A stretch of 64,000 nt of DNA, from NCBI GenBank assembly GCA_947503175.1, contig CANNCO010000001.1, positions 1,426,001-1,490,000 of the forward strand, written 5' to 3'. Of the stretch, positions 38,028 through 46,755 are shown one piece after another. The notes beneath the pieces were generated by a model. The model did no database searches. It saw only the letters and a list, made by a program, of their open reading frames with translations, and had not been told where the DNA came from. The translations under genes and the position numbers were made by a program. The stretch is from an uncultured Paracoccaceae bacterium (GTDB lineage Bacteria; Pseudomonadota; Alphaproteobacteria; Rhodobacterales; Rhodobacteraceae). Within the stretch, counting starts at the first letter, position 1; each line of letters starts with the position of its first letter.

Positions 38028-39059
38028 TCAGGTATAGCGATAGGGCCGACCGGCCTTTTCCATGTCTTCGTTATACTGTTTGAAGATCTGAACGACCTTT
38101 GCCTTGGTCTCGGATTCCGCCGCGATCTCGTCCCAGAAGACGCGCGCGGCCGCTTCCACCGTCGCCCATTCCTCGTCCGGGATGGATGTCAGCGCAAGCT
38201 TCGTGCCGTTCACGCGAAGCGCGGCCTCGCCGCCCCAATACCAGTGCTGGCGATAGTAATGCGACTGCTCGCAGCAGACCTGGAAGAGGGTCTGAAGGTC
38301 TTCGGGCAACTCGTTCCAGCGGTCCATATTGGCGAAGAAGTGCCCGATCCACGCACCCGAGATGTTGTTGGTCAGGAAGTAGTTGGTCACGTCCGCCCAA
38401 CCCACCGTGTAGTCCTCGGTGATGCCCGACCATGCGATGCCATCCAGTTCCCCCGTCTGCACCGCCACTTCGATGTCTTCCCATGGCAGCGTCACCGGCA
38501 CGACGCCGAACTGCGACAGGAACCTGCCCGCTGTGGGGAAGGTAAAGACCCGCTTGCCCTGAAGATCGGCCAGCGAGTTGATCGGGTCCTTCGTCGCGAA
38601 ATGGCACGGGTCCCATGCCCCGGCCGAGACGTGCTTGACGCCGACATTGCTGTACTCCTCGGCCCAGATCTCGTTCAGCCCGTACTGGTTGAACAGGACC
38701 GGCACGTCGAGCGAGTAGCGCGACCCGAACGGGAAGTACCCGCCGAACACGGTCACTTCGGTGGGCGAGGCCATGGAGTCGTCATCGGACTGCACCGCGT
38801 CGATAGTGCCGCGCTGCATGGCGCGGAACAATTCGCCCGTAGGCACAAGCTGGTCGGCATAGAACAGCTCGATCTGCATCCGGTCACCGGCGATCTTGTT
38901 GAACATGTCGATGGCGGGTTTCACCACATGCTCGCCCAGCGCCGCACCGGCATAGGTCTGCATCCGCCATGTGATCGTCGATTGCGCAAGGGCGGGCGTC
39001 GCAAGGGCCGCCGCCGGTGCAAGGGCTGCACCCTTTAGGAGCTTTCTTCTGGTCGTCAT
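38028..39059 (-). CDS. dctP: TRAP transporter periplasmic substrate-binding protein DctP
   Basis: A 343 aa binding protein with a Tat-like signal (TRRKLLKG, then a hydrophobic stretch and ALATPALAQ), and TRAP-SBP features such as the TFPTAGRFLSQFG segment, where an Arg usually fixes the ligand carboxylate, and VAVQTGELDGIAW. It delivers a substrate, typically an acid or zwitterion, to the DctQM permease. It follows dctM by 102 bases that hold a small hairpin. The ligand is not identifiable, but context suggests an amino alcohol or amide. Confidence 0.92.
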   Translation of the reverse strand: MTTRRKLLKGAALAPAAALATPALAQSTITWRMQTYAGAALGEHVVKPAIDMFNKIAGDRMQIELFYADQLVPTGELFRAMQRGTIDAVQSDDDSMASPTEVTVFGGYFPFGSRYSLDVPVLFNQYGLNEIWAEEYSNVGVKHVSAGAWDPCHFATKDPINSLADLQGKRVFTFPTAGRFLSQFGVVPVTLPWEDIEVAVQTGELDGIAWSGITEDYTVGWADVTNYFLTNNISGAWIGHFFANMDRWNELPEDLQTLFQVCCEQSHYYRQHWYWGGEAALRVNGTKLALTSIPDEEWATVEAAARVFWDEIAAESETKAKVVQIFKQYNEDMEKAGRPYRYT

Positions 39060-39088
39060 GGTCGTTTCTCCTTGTTTTGGTTGTCTCG

Positions 39089-39103
39089 CCCCGTTGGTCG
39101 GGG
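39089..39103 (-). other. small hairpin between dctM and dctP
   Basis: CCCCG and CGGGG flank a 5-base loop. On the transcribed minus strand it precedes the dctP ribosome-binding region. It could limit read-through or act in mRNA processing so that dctP is made in excess; weak evidence. Confidence 0.35.
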
Positions 39104-39161
39104 TTCTTTTCAGGTTGCGTTCACTGCTTCGGTCGCGCCTGCGCGGCGCGCCTTCATCTGA

Positions 39162-40487
39162 TCAGTTCCCATAGATATATCCCGGCAGCCACAGCGCGAT
39201 TTCCGGGAAGACCATCACCAGGATCAGCGCCAAGAGCATCACCCCAACGAACGGGATGATCGAGCGATAGATGTCGTTCAGGGTAACCTCTGGCGGTGCC
39301 ATCGCGCGCATCAGGAACAGGTTGTAACCGAAGGGCGGCGTCATATAGGCGATCTGGGTGGTGATCGTGTAAAGCACCCCGTACCAGATCAGGTTGAATC
39401 CGAGCGCATCGACCAGCGGCACGTAAAGGGGCGCGACGATCACCAGCATCGCGGTATCGTCAAGGAAGGTGCCCATCAGGATGAACGACAGCTGCATCAG
39501 GATCAGGATGACCCAGGGGTTCAGGCCAAGCTGGCTGGTGAACAGATCGTCTATCGCACGCACCGCGCCCAGCCCGTCGAAGACCGCGCCAAAGGCAAGG
39601 GCTGCCAGGATGATCCACATGAACATGCAGGTGATGCCCAGCGTGTTGCGCACCGAATTCTCGAACACCTCGCGCGTCATTCGCCCCTTCACGACCGCCG
39701 CCGCGAAAGCCGCCATCGCACCCACGGCCGAGCTTTCGACCAGCGAGGTCCAGCCGTTGACGAAGGGTACCATCATCACCGCGAAAATACCGAGGGGCAG
39801 CAGCCCGGCCCGCAAGAGCCGGAGCTTCTCGGCCCGGCTTACATTGCGTTCTTCCTCGGGCAGGACCGGCCCCAGTTCGGGCGAGACGCGGCAGCGGATA
39901 TAGATGTAAAGGATGAACATCGCGGCCATCATCAGCCCCGGAAACACCCCGGCCAGCCACAGCTGCCCCACGGGCTGGCGTGCAATCATCGCGTAGAGGA
40001 CCAGAACGACCGAGGGCGGCACAAGGATGCCCAGCGAACTGCCCGCCTGAATGACCCCGGTCACCATCCGTTTGTCATAGCCGCGCTTCAAAAGCTCTGG
40101 CAGGGCGATCGTGGCCCCGATGGCCATCCCCGCCACCGACAGCCCGTTCATGGCCGAGATCAGCACCATCAGCCCGATCGTTCCCATCGCCAGACCGCCG
40201 GGCATGCCCCCGGTCCAGACATGGAACATCTTGTAAAGGTCATCGGCGATCTTCGATTCCGACAGGATGTACCCCATGAAAATGAACATCGGCAGGGTCA
40301 GAAGCGGATACCATTTCATCAGCTTCATCGCGGCAGCGAACCCAAGGTCATATCCGCCCCTGTCCCCCCACAGCAAAAGCGCAGACACCACGGCCACGAA
40401 ACCGATGGCCCCGAACACCCGCTGACCGGTAAACAGCATCAGCATCATGGTCGAGAACATCAGGATAGCGATCAGCTCATGGGGCAT
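39162..40487 (-). CDS. dctM: TRAP transporter large permease subunit DctM
   Basis: A 441 aa inner-membrane permease with about 12-13 transmembrane helices. Characteristic stretches are LTLPMFIFMGYILSES near residues 58-73, AGMAIGATIALPELLKRGYDK and GSSLGILVPPSVVLVLY. It couples sodium or proton flow to uptake. Its ATG overlaps the dctQ stop (TGATG). Confidence 0.95.
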   Translation of the reverse strand: MPHELIAILMFSTMMLMLFTGQRVFGAIGFVAVVSALLLWGDRGGYDLGFAAAMKLMKWYPLLTLPMFIFMGYILSESKIADDLYKMFHVWTGGMPGGLAMGTIGLMVLISAMNGLSVAGMAIGATIALPELLKRGYDKRMVTGVIQAGSSLGILVPPSVVLVLYAMIARQPVGQLWLAGVFPGLMMAAMFILYIYIRCRVSPELGPVLPEEERNVSRAEKLRLLRAGLLPLGIFAVMMVPFVNGWTSLVESSAVGAMAAFAAAVVKGRMTREVFENSVRNTLGITCMFMWIILAALAFGAVFDGLGAVRAIDDLFTSQLGLNPWVILILMQLSFILMGTFLDDTAMLVIVAPLYVPLVDALGFNLIWYGVLYTITTQIAYMTPPFGYNLFLMRAMAPPEVTLNDIYRSIIPFVGVMLLALILVMVFPEIALWLPGYIYGN

Positions 40488-41083
40488 CAGATGTCATGCC
40501 CCTTGATCCGCAGGACGTCCTTGAAGAGTTCCGAAATCGCCTGAAGCAGCATCAGGAAGATGCCGATGACCATGATTATCTTGATCGGCCAGAGATAGGG
40601 CCGCCAGGCTGTCGCGCTGCGCTCCAGAAACCCGATCTCCTCGGCGGCCGCCGACGGGCCGCCGGTGACAAACGTCGCTGCGAGATTGCCGAAGAAGCTG
40701 AACGGTTCGCCTTGGAAATCGCCCAGTGAATAGGACGTCGAACTCAGCCCGCCCCAAAGCAGAACCGCAAGGAAGAAGATCAGAAACAGGACGGTAAAGG
40801 CATCGACCCACGCCTTTTTCCGATCCGACCAGTTGCCGTAGAACAGGTCCATCCGCACGTTCGACCCCATCTGGATCGAATAAGGCCCGCCAAGGATGTA
40901 ATAGGCGACCATGGCGAACTGAGCCGTCTCGAGCGTCCAGAGCGAAGGTGTGAAGAATGTCTTCGACATGGATGACCACAGCAGGATCGCCATCATGACG
41001 AAGATGCCGTACATCATCACCCGACCGATACGGCGGTTGATCCGGTCGACGATGCGGATATAGGCCTGAAGCGCGCCGGTCAT
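40487..41083 (-). CDS. dctQ: TRAP transporter small permease subunit DctQ
   Basis: A 198 aa membrane protein with four predicted transmembrane helices and the usual MVAYYILGGPYSIQMGSNVRMD segment split by a short loop near residues 54-75. It forms the DctQM membrane complex. The ATG overlaps the stop of the N-formylglutamate amidohydrolase-like gene (ATGA), which ties that enzyme to the transporter operon. Confidence 0.93.
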   Translation of the reverse strand: MTGALQAYIRIVDRINRRIGRVMMYGIFVMMAILLWSSMSKTFFTPSLWTLETAQFAMVAYYILGGPYSIQMGSNVRMDLFYGNWSDRKKAWVDAFTVLFLIFFLAVLLWGGLSSTSYSLGDFQGEPFSFFGNLAATFVTGGPSAAAEEIGFLERSATAWRPYLWPIKIIMVIGIFLMLLQAISELFKDVLRIKGHDI

Positions 41084-41850
41084 GCACCGGTTCCTTCGGC
41101 AGCCCTCTCGACCGGAATCTCAAGATCCGCGAGGGCGGGGACAAGAGCGGCGTGCAGCGCGGCGCCGATCCGGGCCACATCGCCCGTGCTTTGCAACAGA
41201 TCGTTCCGCACCTCGACCATCACCGGCAGGATGCCGCGCGGTTCGGCCACGGTGCGCAAGGTGTGGGTCACCCCGTCCTCCGGGCCATAGGGGCGGTTGC
41301 GGTGCCATTCCAGCCCCGCCTTTGCGGCGTTGGCCAGCACGGCGTCGGCCAAGCGGCTGTCGGTATCGTGAAGGATGCCGACTTCGGTCTCGCGCGGGGT
41401 TTCGCGGTAGACCGGGGTGAAACTGTGGATCGTCACCATGGCAAGCGGCAGGACGGTTCCAATCGCTGCCGCGAGCGCGGCGTGCCAGGGCCCGTGAACC
41501 TGATCGATCCGCGCCTGACGGTCTGCCGCGCTCAGGCCCTGATTGCCGGGGATGTTGTGCACTTCGCTGACCTCGGGGATGGCATCGGGCGCTTCGGGCG
41601 GTCGGTTCAGGTCATAGACCAGCCGCGACACCGTGGCATGGATGAACGGCGCGCCCAGCCGATCCGCCAGGTCGCGCGACAGTGCGAATGCGCCGGGATC
41701 CCATGCAATGTGGCTGTCCTGCTGTTCGGCGGTCAGGCCAAGCGTGCCAAACGCTTCGGGAAACCGGTTCGACGCGTGCTCGCAGACCACAAGAACCGGC
41801 GCGGGTCCGTTGCCTTCGAACTCTGCGACAGGTTCCACCTTGCTCGACAT
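41080..41850 (-). CDS. N-formylglutamate amidohydrolase family protein
   Basis: A 256 aa zinc amidohydrolase from the ATG at 41850 (the frame is open to 41886). Family motifs are VVCEHASNRFPEAF, DPGAFALSRDLADRL, ATVSRLVYDLNRP and TIHSFTPVYR. Known members split N-formylglutamate in histidine breakdown, but no hut genes are nearby. As first gene of the TRAP/synthetase/dehydrogenase operon it could instead hydrolyse a gamma-glutamyl product, replacing the PuuD step (hypothesis). It is divergent from an RpiR regulator. Confidence 0.85.
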   Translation of the reverse strand: MSSKVEPVAEFEGNGPAPVLVVCEHASNRFPEAFGTLGLTAEQQDSHIAWDPGAFALSRDLADRLGAPFIHATVSRLVYDLNRPPEAPDAIPEVSEVHNIPGNQGLSAADRQARIDQVHGPWHAALAAAIGTVLPLAMVTIHSFTPVYRETPRETEVGILHDTDSRLADAVLANAAKAGLEWHRNRPYGPEDGVTHTLRTVAEPRGILPVMVEVRNDLLQSTGDVARIGAALHAALVPALADLEIPVERAAEGTGA

Positions 41851-41912
41851 ACCCACCCTGCGTTGCACCCGCACAGGTTTCCCCACGCGCCCTGCCCGGT
41901 CAAGCGAATTCT

Positions 41913-41923
41913 GAAAATTTTTC
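41913..41923. promoter_or_regulatory. possible RpiR operator
   Basis: GAAAATTTTTC is a perfect palindrome with 5-base arms around one base, an AT-rich island in the 97-base divergent region between the amidohydrolase-like gene and the RpiR gene. RpiR regulators often bind AT-rich GAAA-N-TTTC dyads. No binding data. Confidence 0.4.
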
Positions 41924-41947
41924 TTCTAAGCAAACCGTCTTGAAGCT

Positions 41948-42853
41948 ATGCTTACAAAACCGGCAGTTTTCGAGAGGCCCGCACGCCCCGTGTCCGACAC
42001 CGTTCTGGAACGCATCCGTCAGATGCATGACAGCCTTACCCGGGCAGAGCGTCAGCTTGCGGCCGTGCTGACCGAGAACTATCCGGTCTCGGGTCTGGGC
42101 TCGATCACCCGGGTGGCCGAGGCCGCCGATGTCTCGACCCCTACGGTCGCGCGTATGGTGCAGAAACTGGGGTTTTCGGGCTTTCCGGAGTTTCAGGACG
42201 CGCTGCGGGGCGAGTTGGAGGCGCGGATTTCCAGCCCCATCGCGAAGCACGAGAACTGGTCCCGCGACGCGCCCGAAGGTCATATTCTGAACCGCTTCAC
42301 GGACAAGGTTACCCAGAATATCCGCCAGACCGTCGCGCAGATCGACCCGGCGGCATTTGACGCCACGGCCGCGCTTCTGGCCGATACCGATCGCGCCGTC
42401 TTCGTCACCGGCGGGCGGATCACCCATGCGCTGTCCGAGTACTTCCACCTTCATTGCCAGGTGATCCGCCAGGGCGTGCGGCACATCCGCTCCACGTCAA
42501 ATGCGTGGCCCCATGACGTCCTCGACATCGCGCCGGGCGACGTTCTGGTGATCTATGACATCCGCCGGTACGAAAACGCGGCCCTGCGGCTGGCCGAGAT
42601 GGCCGAGGAACGCGGGGCCGAGATCGTCCTGATCACCGACCAGTGGCAATCTCCGATCGAGCGGCATGCGCGCCATACGTTCAACTGCCGGATCGAAGCG
42701 CCCTCGGCATGGGACAGTTCTCTGGCGATCATGCTTTTGACCGAAACCCTGATCGCCGCTGTGCAGGACCTGTTGTGGGACAGCACTAGTGAACGGATGC
42801 GGGCATTGGAGGGGATCTTCGACCAAAGCCGGACCTTCCGGAAATTCGTCTGA
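41948..42853 (+). CDS. MurR/RpiR family transcriptional regulator
   Basis: A 301 aa regulator with an N-terminal HTH_6 domain (LTRAERQLAAVLTENYPV ... AADVSTPTVARMVQKLGFSGF, residues about 28-75) and a C-terminal SIS domain (about 125-265) that in relatives binds phosphosugars or similar ligands. It is divergent from the amidohydrolase/TRAP operon and its TGA shares a base with the ATG of the serine hydrolase gene. It could control either side, or both. Confidence 0.92.
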   Translation: MLTKPAVFERPARPVSDTVLERIRQMHDSLTRAERQLAAVLTENYPVSGLGSITRVAEAADVSTPTVARMVQKLGFSGFPEFQDALRGELEARISSPIAKHENWSRDAPEGHILNRFTDKVTQNIRQTVAQIDPAAFDATAALLADTDRAVFVTGGRITHALSEYFHLHCQVIRQGVRHIRSTSNAWPHDVLDIAPGDVLVIYDIRRYENAALRLAEMAEERGAEIVLITDQWQSPIERHARHTFNCRIEAPSAWDSSLAIMLLTETLIAAVQDLLWDSTSERMRALEGIFDQSRTFRKFV

Positions 42854-43989
42854 TGACAAAGAGCTGGGATGCGCTTCAGGCCCACCTGCGCCGCTTGACC
42901 GAGAGCGGTGCCTACCTCGCCGCCGGGGTCGCGCGCGCCGATGCCGATGGCGTGACGGTTTCGCTGACAGGGGTCCGCCGCCCCGGTGACAGGCCCGGCG
43001 ATCTGAGCGGTTGGGCCGATGCCCGGATGCGCGTGGCCTCGATCTCGAAGGCCGTGACGGCACGGGTGCTTGCAACGCTCGTGGCCGAAGGAAAGGTATC
43101 GCTCGACGATGCCTTGCACGACATCCTTTGTCCTCATGGCTATCCCGAATGGCTGGCCGCCCGACCGATTACATTGGCGCAGCTTCTGTCACATCGATCC
43201 GGCCTGACCGATCATGCGGGATACTTCACCGATCCACCCGACGACCTGCCTGCTTTCCTGACCCGCCACGCCGAGGCGATCACCGCTGACTGGGCTCCGG
43301 GTGCGCGGTTTTTCTATGCCAACCTGAACTATGTCCTCGCCGGTGCGGTGATCGAGGCGGTGATCGGCGACAGGTTCGACCGTGCCGCGCGCGACAGGGT
43401 GCTTGCGCCCCTTGGCATCGCAGGCGGATTCAACTGGGCTGGCGTCCCCGACCGCGACCGCCGCCTACCCATGTATCAGCGCCGGGGTGACGCGTACTCG
43501 CTAGAGGCAGATGGCGATGACGCGAAATGGACCGCCGACCTGATCTGGCGCGGCGGCGCGGGGCTTTCCCTGCAGGCCTATCGCCCGGTCCGGGATACCC
43601 ATCTCTTTTCGCCCCATGCCGGGTTGCGACTGTCCTTCGCGGAAATGGCCCTGCTCGCGCGCGCCCTTGGCGATGACAGTGCCGAGGCGTGCCTGTCTCG
43701 AAGCACGCAATGGCGCTGGGACGGTCACTCGGACGAAGGGTGCGATGGCCTGTTTCCCGAGGTCGGGCTGGGTCTGACCACCTACAAGGACCATGACCGC
43801 ATCCCCGGTTATCTGGTGGGCCATGCGGGTCACGCGCTTGGCTTCACCGGCGGTGTCTGGTGCGACATGAAGACCAGCACAGGTTGGGCCTATGCGCTGA
43901 CCGGCTCCCCCGACCTGACAGACGGGATCGACACAGAAATGTTCTATCCCCCCGAAGAATTGATGATTCTACAGTCATTCGGCGGATAA
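42853..43989 (+). CDS. beta-lactamase family serine hydrolase, no signal peptide
   Basis: A 378 aa penicillin-binding-protein-fold hydrolase. The nucleophile is in SISK (Ser63-Lys66), the second motif is YAN near residue 157 (FFYANLNYVL), and a GHALGFTGGV stretch provides the third motif. There is no signal peptide, so it is predicted to be cytoplasmic, unlike true beta-lactamases; relatives include esterases and D-aminopeptidases. Translation is coupled to the RpiR gene (TGATG). An opp operon starts 159 bases downstream. Confidence 0.85.
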   Translation: MTKSWDALQAHLRRLTESGAYLAAGVARADADGVTVSLTGVRRPGDRPGDLSGWADARMRVASISKAVTARVLATLVAEGKVSLDDALHDILCPHGYPEWLAARPITLAQLLSHRSGLTDHAGYFTDPPDDLPAFLTRHAEAITADWAPGARFFYANLNYVLAGAVIEAVIGDRFDRAARDRVLAPLGIAGGFNWAGVPDRDRRLPMYQRRGDAYSLEADGDDAKWTADLIWRGGAGLSLQAYRPVRDTHLFSPHAGLRLSFAEMALLARALGDDSAEACLSRSTQWRWDGHSDEGCDGLFPEVGLGLTTYKDHDRIPGYLVGHAGHALGFTGGVWCDMKTSTGWAYALTGSPDLTDGIDTEMFYPPEELMILQSFGG

Positions 43990-44148
43990 GTCGCACTTCC
44001 TTAACGTCATCTTCGACCCAAGAGACTTGCCAAGTAGGCGAAATCAAAGACAATAGCGCAATGACGTGCCCCTTAGCACGACCAAGGGCGCGGCTGGTTT
44101 GGAAGAGTTTTATCCAGTCGTTACCCCATAAAAACAGGGAGATATTCC

Positions 44149-45780
44149 ATGAAAATGAAGCATCTATTCGCCTATACTGCGGCCGCAGCGCTGTTTGCAG
44201 GCACTGCGTTCGCGATGGACACCCACCCGGTCACCGGCGAAAAACTCGCCGAAAACCAGGAACTCACCTACCGCCTGATGGACCAGTTCCCGACACTTGA
44301 TCCCCAGTTGAACGAAGAAACCGTGGGCTTCCACGTGATCCGCGACATCTTCGAAGGGTTGATCAGCCAGGATGAAAACGGCGACCTGATCCCCGGCGTG
44401 GCCACCGAATGGACCCCATCGAACGAGAACAAGACGTGGACCTTCACGCTTCGCCAGGACGCGAAATGGTCAAACGGCGATCCGGTGACGGCCCATGATT
44501 TCGTTTATGCCTGGAAGCGCGCGGCCGATCCCGCAACCGGCTCACCCTATTCATGGTACGTTGAAATCACCCAAATCGAGAACGCCGGCGCGATCGTCGC
44601 GGGCGATGCCGACCCCGACACGCTGGGCGCGCGCGCGGTCGATGACTATACGCTTGAGGTCAATCTGGACTCACCCCTGCCCTACTTCCCGAACATGACG
44701 ACCTATGCCACGTTGTTCCCGGTCCATCAGGAAACGGTCGAGGCCCATGGCGCCGAATGGACCAGCCCGGAAAACATCGTCTCGAACGGCGCTTTCATGC
44801 TGGATGAGCTGGTGTTGAACGAGTTCCATACACGGGTGAAGAACCCGATGTACTGGGACGCCGACAACGTGATCCTTGAAAAGGTCACCGGCCTTGTCAT
44901 CAACGATCACAATCAGGCGCTGACCCGGTATCTAGCGGGCGAGCTGGATTACATGGACGACCTGCCGCCGGGACAGTTCCCGAACCTGCAGGCCGAATAT
45001 CCGGACGAGGCGTTCGTGACGCCACGCCTGTGTTCCTACTACTACGCCTTCAACTTCACCGACTCTGGCAATCCCGCGCTGCAGGATGTTCGCGTGCGCC
45101 AGGCCCTGTCCTATGCAATCGACCGTCAGGTGATCGTGGACAACGTGCTGAAGGGTGGCCAGTGGCCAGCCTATAACTTTGCCCACCGCGCGACGGCCGG
45201 CTTCGAGATGCCGACCATCGAGTATTCGACCTGGACCCAAGCCGAGAAAGACGCGAAGGCAAAGGAGCTGATCACAGAGGCCGGTTATGGCATCGGGGGC
45301 GAGCCGCTGACGCTCAAGCTGATCTACAACACATCTGAAAGCCATAGGCAGATCGCGACCGTGATCAGCCAGATGTGGAAGCAGAAGCTTGGGGTTGAAA
45401 CCACGCTTGAGAACATGGAGTGGAAGACCTACCTCGAAATTCGCGCCAATCAGGAGTTCGACGTGGCCCGCTCTGCATGGTGCGGCGACTATAACGAGGC
45501 GTCGACCTTCCTTGACCTTCTGACCACCACCCACGGTGCAAATGACGGCAAGTATTCGAATGAGCGCGTCGACGAGTTGATGGCCGCGTCGAAAACCTCG
45601 ATGGATCCGCAGGCGGCCTATACGGAAGTCGAACAGATCCTTGCCGAAGAAATGGCCATTGCGCCGATCTATCACTACACGCAAGCGTTCATGAAAAAGC
45701 CCGATATCAAGGGCTGGCCGCTGAACAACGTGGAAAACAACTGGTACTCGAAGAACCACTATCGCGTGGCCTCCGAGTAA
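44149..45780 (+). CDS. oppA: peptide ABC transporter substrate-binding protein (OppA family)
   Basis: A 543 aa periplasmic SBP_bac_5 protein with a Sec signal peptide (cleavage near AGTAFA-M). It carries ATEWTPSNENKTWTFTLR and AKWSNGDPVTAHDFVYAWKR, hallmarks of OppA/MppA, and RVRQALSYAIDRQVI. A good GGGAG precedes the ATG. It binds oligopeptides, possibly murein peptides given the serine hydrolase upstream (inference). A hairpin follows its stop codon. Confidence 0.95.
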   Translation: MKMKHLFAYTAAAALFAGTAFAMDTHPVTGEKLAENQELTYRLMDQFPTLDPQLNEETVGFHVIRDIFEGLISQDENGDLIPGVATEWTPSNENKTWTFTLRQDAKWSNGDPVTAHDFVYAWKRAADPATGSPYSWYVEITQIENAGAIVAGDADPDTLGARAVDDYTLEVNLDSPLPYFPNMTTYATLFPVHQETVEAHGAEWTSPENIVSNGAFMLDELVLNEFHTRVKNPMYWDADNVILEKVTGLVINDHNQALTRYLAGELDYMDDLPPGQFPNLQAEYPDEAFVTPRLCSYYYAFNFTDSGNPALQDVRVRQALSYAIDRQVIVDNVLKGGQWPAYNFAHRATAGFEMPTIEYSTWTQAEKDAKAKELITEAGYGIGGEPLTLKLIYNTSESHRQIATVISQMWKQKLGVETTLENMEWKTYLEIRANQEFDVARSAWCGDYNEASTFLDLLTTTHGANDGKYSNERVDELMAASKTSMDPQAAYTEVEQILAEEMAIAPIYHYTQAFMKKPDIKGWPLNNVENNWYSKNHYRVASE

Positions 45781-45790
45781 GCGGTTTCAC

Positions 45791-45812
45791 GGGGCGGGCC
45801 ATGGCTCGCCCC
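45791..45812 (+). other. hairpin after oppA
   Basis: GGGGCGGGCC pairs with GGCTCGCCCC (one G-U) around a two-base centre, 10 bases after the oppA stop and 17 before oppB. Such stems protect binding-protein mRNA and give it higher expression than the permease genes. Confidence 0.6.
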
Positions 45813-45828
45813 GTGGCCCCCTGACCAG

Positions 45829-46752
45829 ATGTCCAGCTTCATCATTCGCCGCCTTCTCATCGCGATTCCGGTTCTTCTGATCCTGATCGTGGCGACTTTC
45901 CTGTTGATGTACGCGGCCCCCGGCGGGCCCTTCACATCCGAACGCGCGCTGCCACCCGAGGTCATGGCCAATATCGAGGCCAAATACGGGCTGAACCAGC
46001 CGCTCTACGTGCAGATCTGGAAATATGTCGTGGGTGTCGTCACCCAGTTCGATTTCGGACCGTCCTATATCTACAAGGACCAGGACGTGAACGACATCAT
46101 CGCACAGGGCTTCCCCGTCACGCTCACCTATGGCTTCTGGTCCTTCGTCGTGGCCGTGGTCGTGGGCGTCAGCCTTGGCGTCACCGCCGCGATCCGCCAC
46201 AACACATGGCTTGATTACCTTGCCGTTGGTGTCAGCGTCGGCGCCCAGGTTCTGCCGAACTTCGTCATGGCGCCGATTCTCGTCCTGATCTTCACGCTCT
46301 GGCTGGGATGGCTCCCTGGGGGCGGCTGGCAGGGCGGACAATGGGAGTTCATCATCATGCCTGTCATCGCGCTGTCGACCAGCTTCATGGCGTCGATCGC
46401 GCGGATCACCCGAAGTTCGATGCTGGAAGTGCTGAACGCCAACTTCATCCGGACCGCCCGCGCCAAGGGCCTGCCGGCGCATACGGTGATCTGGCGCCAC
46501 GCGCTGAAGCCCACGATGCTGCCCGTGATTTCCTATCTCGGGCCCGCTTTCGTCGGGATGATCACCGGTTCGGTCGTGATCGATATCTATTTCTCGACCG
46601 GCGGGATCGGGCAGTTCTTTGTGAACTCGGCGTTGAACCGCGACTATGGCGTGATGATGGGGGTGACGATCCTGACAGGTGCTCTGACAGTTCTCTTCAA
46701 CCTTGTGGTGGACGTGCTTTACGCATGGATCGACCCGCGGATCAGGTATTAA
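45829..46752 (+). CDS. oppB: oligopeptide ABC transporter permease OppB
   Basis: A 307 aa inner-membrane permease with six helices. The family N terminus FIIRRLLIAIPVLLILI and the EAA cytoplasmic loop (TARAKGLPAHTVIWRHALKP near residues 210-229) that contacts the ATPases are present. It is 48 bases after oppA and 3 bases before oppC. Confidence 0.95.
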   Translation: MSSFIIRRLLIAIPVLLILIVATFLLMYAAPGGPFTSERALPPEVMANIEAKYGLNQPLYVQIWKYVVGVVTQFDFGPSYIYKDQDVNDIIAQGFPVTLTYGFWSFVVAVVVGVSLGVTAAIRHNTWLDYLAVGVSVGAQVLPNFVMAPILVLIFTLWLGWLPGGGWQGGQWEFIIMPVIALSTSFMASIARITRSSMLEVLNANFIRTARAKGLPAHTVIWRHALKPTMLPVISYLGPAFVGMITGSVVIDIYFSTGGIGQFFVNSALNRDYGVMMGVTILTGALTVLFNLVVDVLYAWIDPRIRY

Positions 46753-46755
46753 CCC

